Part shown: positions 48,578 through 57,734 of the stretch, one piece after another | How positions within the stretch are numbered: the first letter of the stretch is position 1 | Layout: every line of letters begins with the position of its first letter | Source: Ceratobasidium sp. AG-K | Lineage: Eukaryota; Basidiomycota; Agaricomycetes; Cantharellales; Ceratobasidiaceae | DNA length: 64,000 nt | Assembly (NCBI GenBank): GCA_037039685.1 | Contig: JAWNGF010000003.1 | Span: forward strand, 5,182,571-5,246,570 | Reading direction: 5' to 3' | The notes under the pieces: generated by a model | What the model saw: only the letters and a program-made list of their open reading frames with translations | Database searches by the model: none | What the model was told of the DNA's origin: nothing | Program-made: the position numbers and the translations under genes

Positions 48578-49032
48578 TGTTGTATGCTTCTTCTTGTTGG
48601 CTATGAGACAAGCCGCAATGGAGAGTGGACGGCACTAAGACCTAAGTGACCTCTTGAACCGCAACACACTTAAGTGTCTGTAGGCTCTTGAGGGTAGGGG
48701 TGGTTCTAAGTGTCACTCAAAGGGGATGTTTTGACGAGACAAAACAAGCTGGGGTTACCAGGCTTGTTGGTCCTCTATATATATTCAGGAAGTGGCCGAG
48801 TCATACAAGGCGCAGCCACATGAGTCACACAGTCTACCAGTCAGGAGTGTCCATGTGAGTCATGCTGTATGAACAGACATGACTCGTACAAAGCACAGCC
48901 GCGTTACACAATGTAACAGAACAACCACAAGAAGGTGGCAACGCGGCAAACGGAAACAGAAACACAACACAAAGAAGGGGACAGGCGGGCGAGACAACAG
49001 GCGAGTCCGATGGAGTGAGCTGGCTCACGACA
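48578..49032 (-). repeat. LTR of element 1 (3' LTR in element sense)
   Basis: 455 bp, same length as the partner at 55350-55804. Read by eye there are four differences, all transitions at CpG positions. It contains TATATATA and, 33 nt downstream in element sense, AGCTTGTTTTGT (complement at 48739-48750). Confidence 0.95.
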
Positions 49033-49043
49033 TTACTCCCCCC
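49033..49043 (-). other. Polypurine tract of element 1
   Basis: In element sense a G6-containing purine run (GGGGGGAGTAA) lies immediately before the 3' LTR, where plus-strand DNA synthesis is primed. Element 2 has an equivalent G7 run at 61956-61964. Confidence 0.75.
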
Positions 49044-49073
49044 TATGGGTCCATTTGGGGGACCTGAATGGAC

Positions 49074-49838
49074 CTACTGCACCGCGCAGTCCTTCCCTTT
49101 CCTCAGCATAAACTCCTCAAGCCCTTCATCTTCCTCCAAGGTTAGGTCGATGGGATTGAACACAGTGTTCCCTGGTTCGTCCGAGAACTTCTCCCATTCT
49201 TCCCATGTCTCCTCCTTTGTCCAGTCAGCCTTGGACCAGTCCAAAACCCTTTCCTGAACTTCCACGAACTCCTTGTCCCATTGTCGCACGTCTGGCTCCG
49301 TCTCCTTCCATGCCGACACGTCCGCTTCCTCCCACTTCCACCAGTTTGGCGCCCATTCGAACTTCTCCTTCTGGTACCTTCCCCTTTCCAGCTTCCAGTT
49401 GCTTAAGTCCCTCTCGTAGTTGGCGTCCCAGGCGTCGTTCCACCGGGGTCGCAGCGTTGGTTGCCTTCCGTCGTACCCTGGTACCCACTCGCTCGAGTAA
49501 GCCCCTTCTTGTCCCCATTCAACCACCCCCAGCATGTGGGTGGAGAGGAGAACGACCTCCGAGACCTGGAATGCGGCGCACCCTCGGCAGACGAATATGT
49601 CCTTCCGTAGGAGCTGCATGCGTGTCGGCCATTTTTTTCCGACCCACTGGAATTCCCCCAGGTCTGAGTGGAGGATATCGTCCGAGGCCCTGAAGTGCAT
49701 TCTTCCGGAGCCTTGTTGCGACCTCTTGAAGACGTAGAGGGCAGCCCCGGAGTCAAGGATCCTTGCCGTGGCGAAGGCAGGACCTTCGAGGACGCGGGTA
49801 AGGTTGTTGGCAATGATTGAGCGGGTGACGGCAGGCAT
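49074..49838 (-). CDS. Element 1 ORF3, unrecognised protein after pol
   Basis: An open frame between the pol chromodomain and the 3' LTR. From the ATG at 49838 (MPAVTRSIIANN) it gives about 254 aa; the frame is open back to 49898. The middle has ILHSDLGEFQWVG, then FVCRGCAAFQVSEVVLLS. The C-terminal half is very rich in Trp, Glu, Lys and Asp, with WNDAWDANYERDLSNWKL and a series of W-x-K/E units, ending acidic (LTLEEDEGLEEF). No motif of envelope, RNase H, nuclease or chromodomain type is seen, and no signal peptide or membrane helix. Element 2 has a related ORF in the same place, so it is a conserved accessory gene, not a chance frame. It overlaps the pol frame by 436 nt. Confidence 0.75.
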   Translation of the reverse strand: MPAVTRSIIANNLTRVLEGPAFATARILDSGAALYVFKRSQQGSGRMHFRASDDILHSDLGEFQWVGKKWPTRMQLLRKDIFVCRGCAAFQVSEVVLLSTHMLGVVEWGQEGAYSSEWVPGYDGRQPTLRPRWNDAWDANYERDLSNWKLERGRYQKEKFEWAPNWWKWEEADVSAWKETEPDVRQWDKEFVEVQERVLDWSKADWTKEETWEEWEKFSDEPGNTVFNPIDLTLEEDEGLEEFMLRKGKDCAVQ

Positions 49839-52800
49839 TGTAGAGAGCAGAAGAGATTTAGAGCGTTGAGTTTGGAGTGTTTCTTGGAGTAGTAGCAAGT
49901 TTTGCAGGTGACACTATTGGTTTCGCCGCCTCTGCCTTTTATCCTTCCTTGAGCGTAGTTAGATGGCGTGGGAGCTTCGGGATGTTGGCGTAGAAGGTCC
50001 TTGATGATCTTTGGAAGGTGACCAAAATCTTCCGCCCTTTGTTCTGTGTCTTCTTCACTTCCATAACCCTTCCATCTGACCCTGTAAAAAAGGCCGTCCT
50101 TTGTTTCCTTCCAGTCCAAGATCTTCTCTACTTCATATTCTTCTTCCCCTTCTTCCGTTATGATCGGCGGTGGTCGGGGTTGGTTGCGGCTGAATTCGGT
50201 GTCTCCCTTGTAAGGGCTGAGCAAATCGATGTGGAAAACAGGGTGCACCCTCATTGTTGCCGGTAGATCAAGCTCATAAGCGTGTGATCCTATCTGTCGC
50301 TTCACGACAAATGGCCCGTGCTTTTTGTTGTCCAGTTTCTTTGAAGGTCTTTTTGTTTGAATGTTCTTTCCAAGTAGCCATACTAGATCTCCTTCTTGGT
50401 ACATGCTCTTTGGCTCTTCTTCTGGGAGCCTTTGGGTTTCCATAGATGCAATTGCTTTGTCGTGGATTTTACGCCATTTTCCTGTGATGTTGTTTGCTTC
50501 AGGAACTGCTGATTCTTCCGCTGAGATGTTCCACAGTGGTTCCCTCCCGTAGACAATTTCAAAAGGGGAACTACCTGTTACGCGATGTTTCTGTAGATTA
50601 TAGCTGAACTCCGCAATCGGTAACAAGTCCGCCCAATCATCCTGCCGGTAGTTGACGAACGATCGTAGCCAGCCTTCCATCCATTGATTGATTCTCTCCG
50701 TTATTCCATCAGTTTGGGGGTGGTAGGCAGTACTGAAACCTGGGCTAGTTCCAATTTTCTCATAAATGGCTTTCATAAGTTTGGAATTGAAAGTAGTCCC
50801 TTGGTCTGAGATTGTGCTCTTTGGGAAACCGTGCAGTTTCCAAACATTTGTGATGAAAAGATTTGCAAGGTCGCTTGCCGTGTGAGATTCTTTGCAGGGG
50901 ATGAAGTGCGCCATTCTTGAGAATCGGTCCACCACTACTAAGATGCTATCTGACCCTCTGGATTTTGGTAACTTCACCACGAAGTTGAACGCTATGTCTT
51001 CCCATGGTCCTTTTGGAATCTCCAGAGGCTTGATTGGGACTATTGACTTTGATCCCTTTGTCCGCTGGCAGGTCTTGCAGGACTCCACGTATCTGTTTAT
51101 GCTTTGCTTCATCCCTGGCCAGAAGTACCTTCTTGATATTAGTTCCAGTGTTCTAGCCTGTCCCTGATGTCCTGCAATTTTTGAGTCGTGATGAACTCGC
51201 ATGATGGCCAGTCTGGATTCCTTATCCTCTGGCACGTAGATCCTTCCTTTGAACCATAAAAGTCCCTCCTTGAAATCATAATCCTTTGCACTGTGTTGTA
51301 GGGTTCTTGGTAACGTTTCCCTTGATTTGCAGATTTCTTTGATTTGTGCCAATCCTTCATCTGTTTCCTGAGCCTCCTTGATAGTTTCTATGATGTTTGT
51401 GTCTACCTGTCCCATAAATCCCTTGAACCTTTCAACAGATATCATAACTTGTTCAGGCGTCGGGATATCTTCATGGTCTGACCGTCTCGACAACAGGTCC
51501 GGTTTTGATGACAGGATGCCAGGGCGATATATGATGTCAAAGTTATAGGAAGCAAGCAATTGGTGCCATCTTGCGTGTCGACGGTTGAACGTTCTTGCTT
51601 CCTTCCAGAATTGTAGGTTCCTATGATCGGTGTAGATGGTGATAGGGTCCCTTGTTCCTTCAAGGTATAGTCTCCAATGTGTTAAAGATTCTATGATAGC
51701 CATAAGTTCTTTATCGTGGACGTCGTAGTTGAGTTGAGCCTCGTTGAAAGACTTTGAAAGGAAAGCAATAGGGTGCAAGTAGCCATCATCTTGCCTTTGC
51801 GACAAGATTGCTCCCATTGCTACTCCACTTGCGTCTGTTTCCAGGAAAAACGGTTTGTCAGGGTTTGGATGGCGTAGAGTGGGTTCCTTGCTGATTTCTG
51901 TTTTTAGGGCCACAAATGCTTCCTGCTGATCATTTCCCCATTCCCATTTGTTCTCCTTTCTTGTCAGGGTTGTCAGGGGTTTTGCTAATCGGCTGAAATT
52001 CGGTACAAATCTTCGGTAAAAATTTGCGAATCCCAGGAATGCCTGAACTTGCTTGACCGTTCTTGGTTCCTTCCATTCCTTTATTGCCTTTACTTTTTCT
52101 TCCTCCATAGAGATGCCTGAATCGCTGATTCCAAGTCCAGTATATGTCAATTTGGTGACGAAGAATTCGCGTTTTGGAAGCTTTGCAAAAAGATTTTCCT
52201 CCAGCAAGATCTTCAGTACTTTTCTGACATCCACGGTATGTTGGCTTCTGTCCTTAGAGAAGACTAGGATGTCGTCAATGTATACTATGACGCATACGTC
52301 GATAAGATCATGGAAAATGTGATTCATATATCTTTGGAAGATGGCAGGCGCGTTTTTTAGTCCGAAAGGCATGACGACGTATTCAAACAGTCCTTCTTTT
52401 GTTCTGAAAGCTGTCTTCCATTCGTCGCCTTCCCTAATTCTGATATTGTTGAAACCCATGCGTAGATCAATCTTGGAGAAAATCTTTGCGTCCTTGATTT
52501 TATCCAGGAGGTCTTCCATTAGGGGCATTGGGAATCTGTCGTCTTTTGTAATGGCGTTTACTCCTCTGAGGTCTTGAACGAGTCGTAGTTGGCAAACTGC
52601 CCCTGGGTTTTTTGGATCGATTGGTTTTTTGACAAAGAAACACGGTGATGCAATGGGTGATTTGCTCGGTCGAATCTTTCCCGCCGTGATTTCTTCATCC
52701 AGGTATTCTCTTAGAGCAATAGATTCTGCTGGAGAAAGTGGGATAGGTCTGGCTGGTTTCGGAAGTTCAGCTCCTTCCTTGAAGTCGATGGCGCAGTCAT

Positions 52801-53344
52801 ATGGACGATGATCCGGGATTCTCTTGAATTTTTCTTCACTGAAGACGTCGGCGAATTCCTTGAACTCCTCGGGCAGATTGTCTATTGAGGCCGTCCTTGC
52901 TTGAATGGGTTCTGTCCGCCATGATATGTGCTTTGTTTTCCAATCGATGACAGGGTTTGATTCCTCTAACCATTCCAATCCCAAGATAAGTTTAGTTTCT
53001 CCAGTAGGCATAGCGAAGAAGACTTGTTTGAAGGTTCTTCCTTCTACCTCTAGTTCCAGCTTAGCTTTGAAGCGTATTTGGTGGGAGAGTTCCTTCCCCT
53101 GGATACCAATTACTTTTCTAGGAGTGGAAAGTTCCATGAGTGGAATGTTGTTGGATCGAGCCCACGAGATGTCCAAGAAGTTCTTTGATGCTCCGGAATC
53201 GATGAGAGTAGGGATAGTTTCTGTGATTCCGGCAACGTTTGCGTAAACAATGGTAGATTCATTTGTCGCTCTAAAGTACATTGTTTCTGATGCCGGTTTT
53301 TTGGTCTCTCCACACACAGTTAGAGGGAGACCCCTTCTTTTCCC
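49403..53344 (-). CDS. pol: Element 1 Pol polyprotein (PR-RT-RH-IN-chromodomain)
   Basis: Read in the -1 frame relative to gag, entering at the GGGAAAA site; no independent start is needed. Protease: TLIDSGASKNFLD (about residue 40). RT: LVQDLRGVNAITKDDRFPMP, FSKIDLRMGFNNIRI, MPFGLKNAPAIFQRYM and the catalytic VYIDDILVFS. RNase H: FFLETDASGVAMGAILSQ, DKELMAIIESL, IYTDHRNLQF. Integrase: HHCC zinc finger (VHHDSKIAGHQG ... CKTCQRTKG), core with ISDQGTTFNS and DGITERINQ. At the first catalytic position the usual Asp is Asn (FNFV, codon 50984-50986). The chromodomain EYEVEKILDWKETKDGLFY-RVRWKGYG (about residues 1050-1100) follows. The frame then stays open through a Ser/Pro-rich tail under ORF3 to 49403. 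Confidence 0.95.
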   Translation of the reverse strand, partial: GKRRGLPLTVCGETKKPASETMYFRATNESTIVYANVAGITETIPTLIDSGASKNFLDISWARSNNIPLMELSTPRKVIGIQGKELSHQIRFKAKLELEVEGRTFKQVFFAMPTGETKLILGLEWLEESNPVIDWKTKHISWRTEPIQARTASIDNLPEEFKEFADVFSEEKFKRIPDHRPYDCAIDFKEGAELPKPARPIPLSPAESIALREYLDEEITAGKIRPSKSPIASPCFFVKKPIDPKNPGAVCQLRLVQDLRGVNAITKDDRFPMPLMEDLLDKIKDAKIFSKIDLRMGFNNIRIREGDEWKTAFRTKEGLFEYVVMPFGLKNAPAIFQRYMNHIFHDLIDVCVIVYIDDILVFSKDRSQHTVDVRKVLKILLEENLFAKLPKREFFVTKLTYTGLGISDSGISMEEEKVKAIKEWKEPRTVKQVQAFLGFANFYRRFVPNFSRLAKPLTTLTRKENKWEWGNDQQEAFVALKTEISKEPTLRHPNPDKPFFLETDASGVAMGAILSQRQDDGYLHPIAFLSKSFNEAQLNYDVHDKELMAIIESLTHWRLYLEGTRDPITIYTDHRNLQFWKEARTFNRRHARWHQLLASYNFDIIYRPGILSSKPDLLSRRSDHEDIPTPEQVMISVERFKGFMGQVDTNIIETIKEAQETDEGLAQIKEICKSRETLPRTLQHSAKDYDFKEGLLWFKGRIYVPEDKESRLAIMRVHHDSKIAGHQGQARTLELISRRYFWPGMKQSINRYVESCKTCQRTKGSKSIVPIKPLEIPKGPWEDIAFNFVVKLPKSRGSDSILVVVDRFSRMAHFIPCKESHTASDLANLFITNVWKLHGFPKSTISDQGTTFNSKLMKAIYEKIGTSPGFSTAYHPQTDGITERINQWMEGWLRSFVNYRQDDWADLLPIAEFSYNLQKHRVTGSSPFEIVYGREPLWNISAEESAVPEANNITGKWRKIHDKAIASMETQRLPEEEPKSMYQEGDLVWLLGKNIQTKRPSKKLDNKKHGPFVVKRQIGSHAYELDLPATMRVHPVFHIDLLSPYKGDTEFSRNQPRPPPIITEEGEEEYEVEKILDWKETKDGLFYRVRWKGYGSEEDTEQRAEDFGHLPKIIKDLLRQHPEAPTPSNYAQGRIKGRGGETNSVTCKTCYYSKKHSKLNALNLFCSLQCLPSPAQSLPTTLPASSKVLPSPRQGSLTPGLPSTSSRGRNKAPEECTSGPRTISSTQTWGNSSGSEKNGRHACSSYGRTYSSAEGAPHSRSRRSFSSPPTCWGWLNGDKKGLTRASGYQGTTEGNQRCDPGGTTPGTPTTRGT
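53318..53344 (-). promoter_or_regulatory. Programmed -1 frameshift site, gag to pol
   Basis: In element sense the heptamer GGGAAAA (53344-53338) sits in the gag frame as G-GGA-AAA, the X-XXY-YYZ form. Five nt later GGTCTC-CC can pair with GG-A-GAGACC across the gag stop, an 8 bp stem with one bulge and a 13 nt loop. Pol is open in exactly the -1 frame across the site. Confidence 0.75.
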
Positions 53345-55320
53345 GAGTCTTCTATGATTGTTGCCTCCCTTCCTTTAACGCTAGGTTCCGTCGTTATCCA
53401 TTCCTTGGACGGGCATTTGAATGAACGGTGTCCTTCTTGTCCGCACTTCAGGCAGCGGTTGGTTGCTATCCTCGCTTTGTATACTTCGTCAGGCAGCCGC
53501 TTTGTAGAGGATTGTCCGCTAGTGGTTGGCTGGGCTGCCTTCTTCCCTGTAGAGGTCTTGATTTGTTGCAATTTCTGGTCAATAGAGATTGCGATTGAGA
53601 TCCACCGGTCAAGGGAAAGTTCCCGTTCTGTCCCATCTTCATTGATCAGGGTCAGTTCGAAGCGAGCTAGTTCGGTCTTGACTTCTGACTTCAATCCTTC
53701 CTTGAATTGGTTGATCAGAGCTTCCTGTCCCCAATTTACGTCTACTAGGAGATATCGGAATTCCGAAGCATAGTTTGCTACAGAGTTGTTCTGTTTGCAT
53801 TTTCGGATATCTGATTCGGCTTTAGCTTTTTTGTTGGGGTCGCTGAACTGTTCCATGAAGTGTGCTTTGAAACTTTCCCATGAGGCGAGGTTTTGGTTAT
53901 TTTCCCTTTGGTTAAGCGAACGTAGGAGTACTTGTGCCCAGTGAGTGGCAGCTTTGTTCTCGGATTTGAAGTTTGCTAGAGCTTCGCGGATCCTTTCTTC
54001 GTTGGAAGTGTATTGATCGCCCAGGCACATAAAGTAGCTTTCCATTTGAGTGATGAACATTTCGGCACCTTCCCCTTTCTTTCCGTCAAAGGCTTCTGGC
54101 CGAGTCACCTTGGGACGACGTGGTCCACTACCCGTGTTTGGGTTTTCGGCCAGCCGTTGGATTCTTAATTCTAACTCGTCAATCCTGGTAGATTCCGCGT
54201 CTGGATGTGGCGGAGAGTTTGATCGCCTAGAGGGGATCCCGTGCAGGGATGCCTCGTCCATTTCTTCTCGCATACTGTTGATGGTTTCCTGAACTTCCGT
54301 GATTTTGGTAGTGAAGGAGGCTCCCTCCTGTCGTAAGGTTTCTAGTCCTTGTGTTACTGCCTCATTCCATTCAAGTTGGGCTTGCCTGGTAGTGTTGAGT
54401 TCTTCGCGTACGTTGTTCACTAGTCCTTGGGTGTTGGTAACTTCATTTCGAAGTCGGGTTACGTCTTGACCGACTAGAAAGGAATTATGTTTGCCATTTC
54501 TTGCCGAGTTCAAGATGTCTGTCAAGGTTCCTTGTAGAGTGTTGATGGAGTCGTTAAAGATCTGTTGGTTGTTTGCTAGAACCTGTGTGGCTTGTTCTAG
54601 GCCACTAAGCCTTCGATCTATAGTGACTCTCATTCCGTCTATAACCCTAAGGGTAGCGTTGTGTCTTCCTTCTAGAAGGTCGTCTAAGTCATCTAAATTG
54701 CTGATTACAGTTCTGCTGCTAGAGCTGGAACTTGAACTTGAGCTTCCTGGATCACCGGCGCTTTGTTGTACCGGGGCTGATTGCCCGGAGTAACCCTGTG
54801 GGATATATGGTGGTGCTGGAATTGCTGGCGTGACTGGCTGGGAAGCCACTGGAATCGGTCCTGCGTCGGTGATGGTTCCTTCAATTTGAGGAACTGTAGG
54901 GATATTTGGAACGTGTGGTGTAGGAGGAGGTCTAATGGGAACAAGCAATATGCCCCCATGAGCCTCGGGTTGGGGAGAAAAGAACTGTCTTCTAGTCCCT
55001 AACGGCCACAGGGGACGTGATGGCCCTGGAGTTGCGGTTGGAATACGAATTACAGCTGGAGTAGGGTCATTCGTGAGATCTCCTGGTTCTCTATTTGTGA
55101 GAGTGGGTTCTTCCTCCTGTACCGTTGTCATGTCAGAAATGCCGAAAGCTCCCGGCATTGATGCTTGACTTTGGGGGCGTGATCGGGCAGGACCTCCCGC
55201 TTGAGTTTGTGCGATATCTTGTTCGTTTAGTGATCCTGTGGGCCTTGCTGCCCAACTGGGTCCTCTTCTTGTTGATATAGTGGATGAGGGACGTGACCCT
55301 CCATCTTCTTGAATAGACAT
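53320..55320 (-). CDS. gag: Element 1 Gag protein
   Basis: 666 aa nucleocapsid/capsid precursor that packages element RNA. The ATG at 55320 lies 29 nt inside the 5' LTR. The first 200 residues are Pro/Ser/Gln-rich and disordered, then a long coiled-coil-like stretch (about 215-360). The retrotransposon capsid region (about 395-560) carries PEAFDGKKGEGAEMFITQ, WESFKAHFMEQFSDPNKK and YASEFRYLLVDVNWGQEALI. One CCHC zinc knuckle, CLKCGQEGHRSFKC, lies near residue 620. The frame ends at TAA 53320-53322 just after the frameshift site. Pol is thus made as Gag-Pol. Confidence 0.95.
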   Translation of the reverse strand: MSIQEDGGSRPSSTISTRRGPSWAARPTGSLNEQDIAQTQAGGPARSRPQSQASMPGAFGISDMTTVQEEEPTLTNREPGDLTNDPTPAVIRIPTATPGPSRPLWPLGTRRQFFSPQPEAHGGILLVPIRPPPTPHVPNIPTVPQIEGTITDAGPIPVASQPVTPAIPAPPYIPQGYSGQSAPVQQSAGDPGSSSSSSSSSSRTVISNLDDLDDLLEGRHNATLRVIDGMRVTIDRRLSGLEQATQVLANNQQIFNDSINTLQGTLTDILNSARNGKHNSFLVGQDVTRLRNEVTNTQGLVNNVREELNTTRQAQLEWNEAVTQGLETLRQEGASFTTKITEVQETINSMREEMDEASLHGIPSRRSNSPPHPDAESTRIDELELRIQRLAENPNTGSGPRRPKVTRPEAFDGKKGEGAEMFITQMESYFMCLGDQYTSNEERIREALANFKSENKAATHWAQVLLRSLNQRENNQNLASWESFKAHFMEQFSDPNKKAKAESDIRKCKQNNSVANYASEFRYLLVDVNWGQEALINQFKEGLKSEVKTELARFELTLINEDGTERELSLDRWISIAISIDQKLQQIKTSTGKKAAQPTTSGQSSTKRLPDEVYKARIATNRCLKCGQEGHRSFKCPSKEWITTEPSVKGREATIIEDSGKEGVSL

Positions 55321-55335
55321 ATTTGTGTGTTGTTA

Positions 55336-55347
55336 AGCTTGTTTTGT
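55336..55347 (-). other. Self-primer binding site (Tf1-like)
   Basis: The sequence next to the 5' LTR is TTACAAAACAAGCT in element sense; it does not begin TGG, so it cannot pair with a tRNA CCA end. Its 12 nt ACAAAACAAGCT is the exact complement of AGCTTGTTTTGT inside the LTR, which lies 33 nt after a TATA box, i.e. at the expected RNA 5' end. This is the arrangement by which Tf1/sushi elements prime on their own RNA. Confidence 0.75.
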
Positions 55348-55349
55348 AA

Positions 55350-55804
55350 TGTCGTATGCTTCTTCTTGTTGGCTATGAGACAAGCCGCGATGGAGAGTGG
55401 ACGGCACTAAGACCTAAGTGACCTCTTGAACCGCAACACACTTAAGCGTCTGTAGGCTCTTGAGGGTAGGGGTGGTTCTAAGTGTCACTCAAAGGGGATG
55501 TTTTGACGAGACAAAACAAGCTGGGGTTACCAGGCTTGTTGGTCCTCTATATATATTCAGGAAGTGGCCGAGTCATACAAGGCGCAGCCACATGAGTCAC
55601 ACAGTCTACCAGTCAGGAGTGTCCATGTGAGTCATGCTGTATGAACAGACATGACTCGTACAAAGCACAGCCGCGTTACACAATGTAACAGAACAACCAC
55701 AAGAAGGTGGCAACGCGGCAAACGGAAACAGAAACACAACACAAAGAAGGGGACAGGCGGGCGAGACAACAGGCAAGTCCGATGGAGTGAGCTGGCTCAC
55801 GACA
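55350..55804 (-). repeat. LTR of element 1 (5' LTR in element sense)
   Basis: 455 bp partner of 48578-49032. In the minus strand it is the promoter LTR. Confidence 0.95.
55548..55556 (-). promoter_or_regulatory. LTR TATA box
   Basis: TATATATA in element sense, 33 nt upstream of AGCTTGTTTTGT at 55522-55511. The same box occurs in the other LTR, and a similar TATATATA before AGCTTGCTTTG occurs in the LTR of element 2. Confidence 0.7.
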
Positions 55805-57734
55805 TTGTCGCCACAGTTTTGTTCTTTGTGTTCAAGATATGCGAAAGTCGGGGGAATTGTAAGTGCAACGGTTGTTCCATGTTTTTGCTACTTACGCTCT
55901 TCTTGTTGTCCAAGGTCAAAATATGGCCTGGCTGCTGTGGACAAGCTATGCCGTATTTACGGCAATCAAGTGCTAGTTGGATACAACATCGGGTGTACTT
56001 TCCGAGGCACTGCGCAGCAAAGCCCACTGGTTGGACCCCTTGTGCAAAAGCATCAGCTCAATTTTCTGGTCGGAAGTTTCCATGGCTACACACACAATTG
56101 CAAGTGCCAACTACAGAACCACCCAATCAATGTTGAGGGTGTGGGGTTGGAAGCGTTTGAACAAAACAAGCAACTTTTTTCCTCTACAAACGCTGTTGCT
56201 CTAACCACACAAAACGCATCGCGTTTCCATCATAGGCAACATCTAGTATTACGCTTGAGCGCATGGGACCTGGACCGACGGTGTGCACTTGGTGTGTTCA
56301 GCTTGACCATGATTCTTGTTCTAGCTCACAGAAGTTCACAGGCTCTACTTTGAAGTCAAAATATACATCCACGCTACAAATACTTGCTACACTACCTCAG
56401 GAAATCGCCCAATTATGCCCGGGAAAGACCAATGATCATTGGCGAGCTTTATTCTGCGCAGAGCATGACTATTCCCAGTCACTCAAGTCTGCAAACCCTG
56501 AGAGCCTATTTGGGATGCTCTATGTAAAGCGCCTGCATGTACTGGACAAAAAGAAGTGTGTGTATTCTACTTATGTCTTGTAGTTATGCTCACATAGGAC
56601 CGATTTCAGGAAGGCCTATGACGAAGCGTTTAGTGTTACAATGACCTATACTTTGCCAAGCCAGATCGACAAGTACCGTAACCACCCTGCAGTACAAGAT
56701 ACTGAATGAGAGCACGAATACCACCACTCATTTGCAGCCCAGACACGCACAATCGAGGCTCAACAAACAGCGGTCACAGAGCAACTGTTGACGGTGCAAG
56801 CCGAGATCGCTTGTATGGAAGAGAAGCATGGAATATCACCACGATGGACCCCGGGATGCGCTGAATGGCAGGCGGCAGAGAAACGGGAGGCAGAGGACAA
56901 CTACCACAAGTCACTTTGCGATCTTGAGTCTCTTATCATTCAACGCATTGCTGAGCTTGGAAAAGCACATTGTGCTGGCACTGGTGAGTCCAATACCCTT
57001 CTAGGCGTTTAAAAAATGACTATATTGAACGATTTGAAGGGTATAAAGCATGCATACATATGGCAAAGGGAATTAAACGGCGGGAGAAAGCTATTCATAG
57101 TGCTCTCTGGCGCTACAACGCCGCTGCATGCACACTGGATCCCCCTTGCCTGACACTTGCTTTCAAGGAACTCAGCAGTTACGCTTACCATGCTAACTTT
57201 GACTTCTTGAAGTACTCCAAGCATGGTGCACAAGAGGCTGAATGGAGCCAGCCTGTTAACCAACATTGCGTCAAGGCCTGGCAGAAGATTCAACATGCAA
57301 AAGAGGAGATTATTTGGCTGGATATTGAGATACGTTGTGTGTATACTCACATTCAAGATGAGGAGGCCTTTCTGCTGCAGCAGTATCACGCTCTTTGTAC
57401 ACCAAATCCCAACCTGGCCCATGAGCTGCACAAGCGGATCAAACTTATAGTTTGGGTCAACCGGCGTATCCAGTGTGACCTAGCTGCAATTGCCGACTTG
57501 CCAGGGTTTGCTGGTGATTTAACGTGTGGTGTGCAAGTTGGGTCAATTTTGAGCAGTTCCAACCCACCTGCATCGGCAGTGCTGACAGGCAATACGCTTG
57601 CCAATATACTTGCAGGAATGGTGATCGAGGAACCCCTGGCTGCACCAGCTGGTAAGCGACATGGTGACGACGGGCTATCTGATGCGGAAGAGCATTCCTT
57701 GAATATAGTCGGAGACAAATGCTATGTGATGTAA
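55805..57734 (+). pseudogene. KDZ-family transposase, 3' half
   Basis: Continues the transposase cut at 48577. Directly after the duplicated TTGTC the frame resumes as RHSFVLCVQDMRKSGEL; a GTAAGT intron (about 55858-55916) then joins to SKYGLAAVDKLCRIYG. Typical KDZ core text follows: VGYNIGCTF, LNFLVGSFHGYTHNCKCQL, VEGVGLEAFEQNKQLFSSTNA and ASRFHHRQHLVLRL, with the His/Asp/Glu residues of the RNase H-like fold. Further exons (56788-56960, 57040-57734) are helical and end KCYVM with TAA at 57732. An in-frame TGA at 56707 (again CGA-like) breaks the segment QDTE-EHEYHH. TTGTC at 55805-55809 is the right target duplication. Confidence 0.85.

Larger units (their letters stand above)
48578..55804 (-). 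mobile_element. Complete Ty3/gypsy chromovirus (element 1), 7.2 kb
   Basis: Two 455 bp LTRs (48578-49032 and 55350-55804) starting TG and ending CA flank gag, pol and a third ORF, all on the minus strand. It has a perfect TTGTC target duplication. Pol order is protease, RT, RNase H, integrase, chromodomain, which defines a chromovirus. The LTRs differ at only four positions, so insertion is fairly recent; gag, pol and ORF3 are open. The integrase has lost its first catalytic Asp, so the present copy is probably immobile on its own. Confidence 0.97.
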
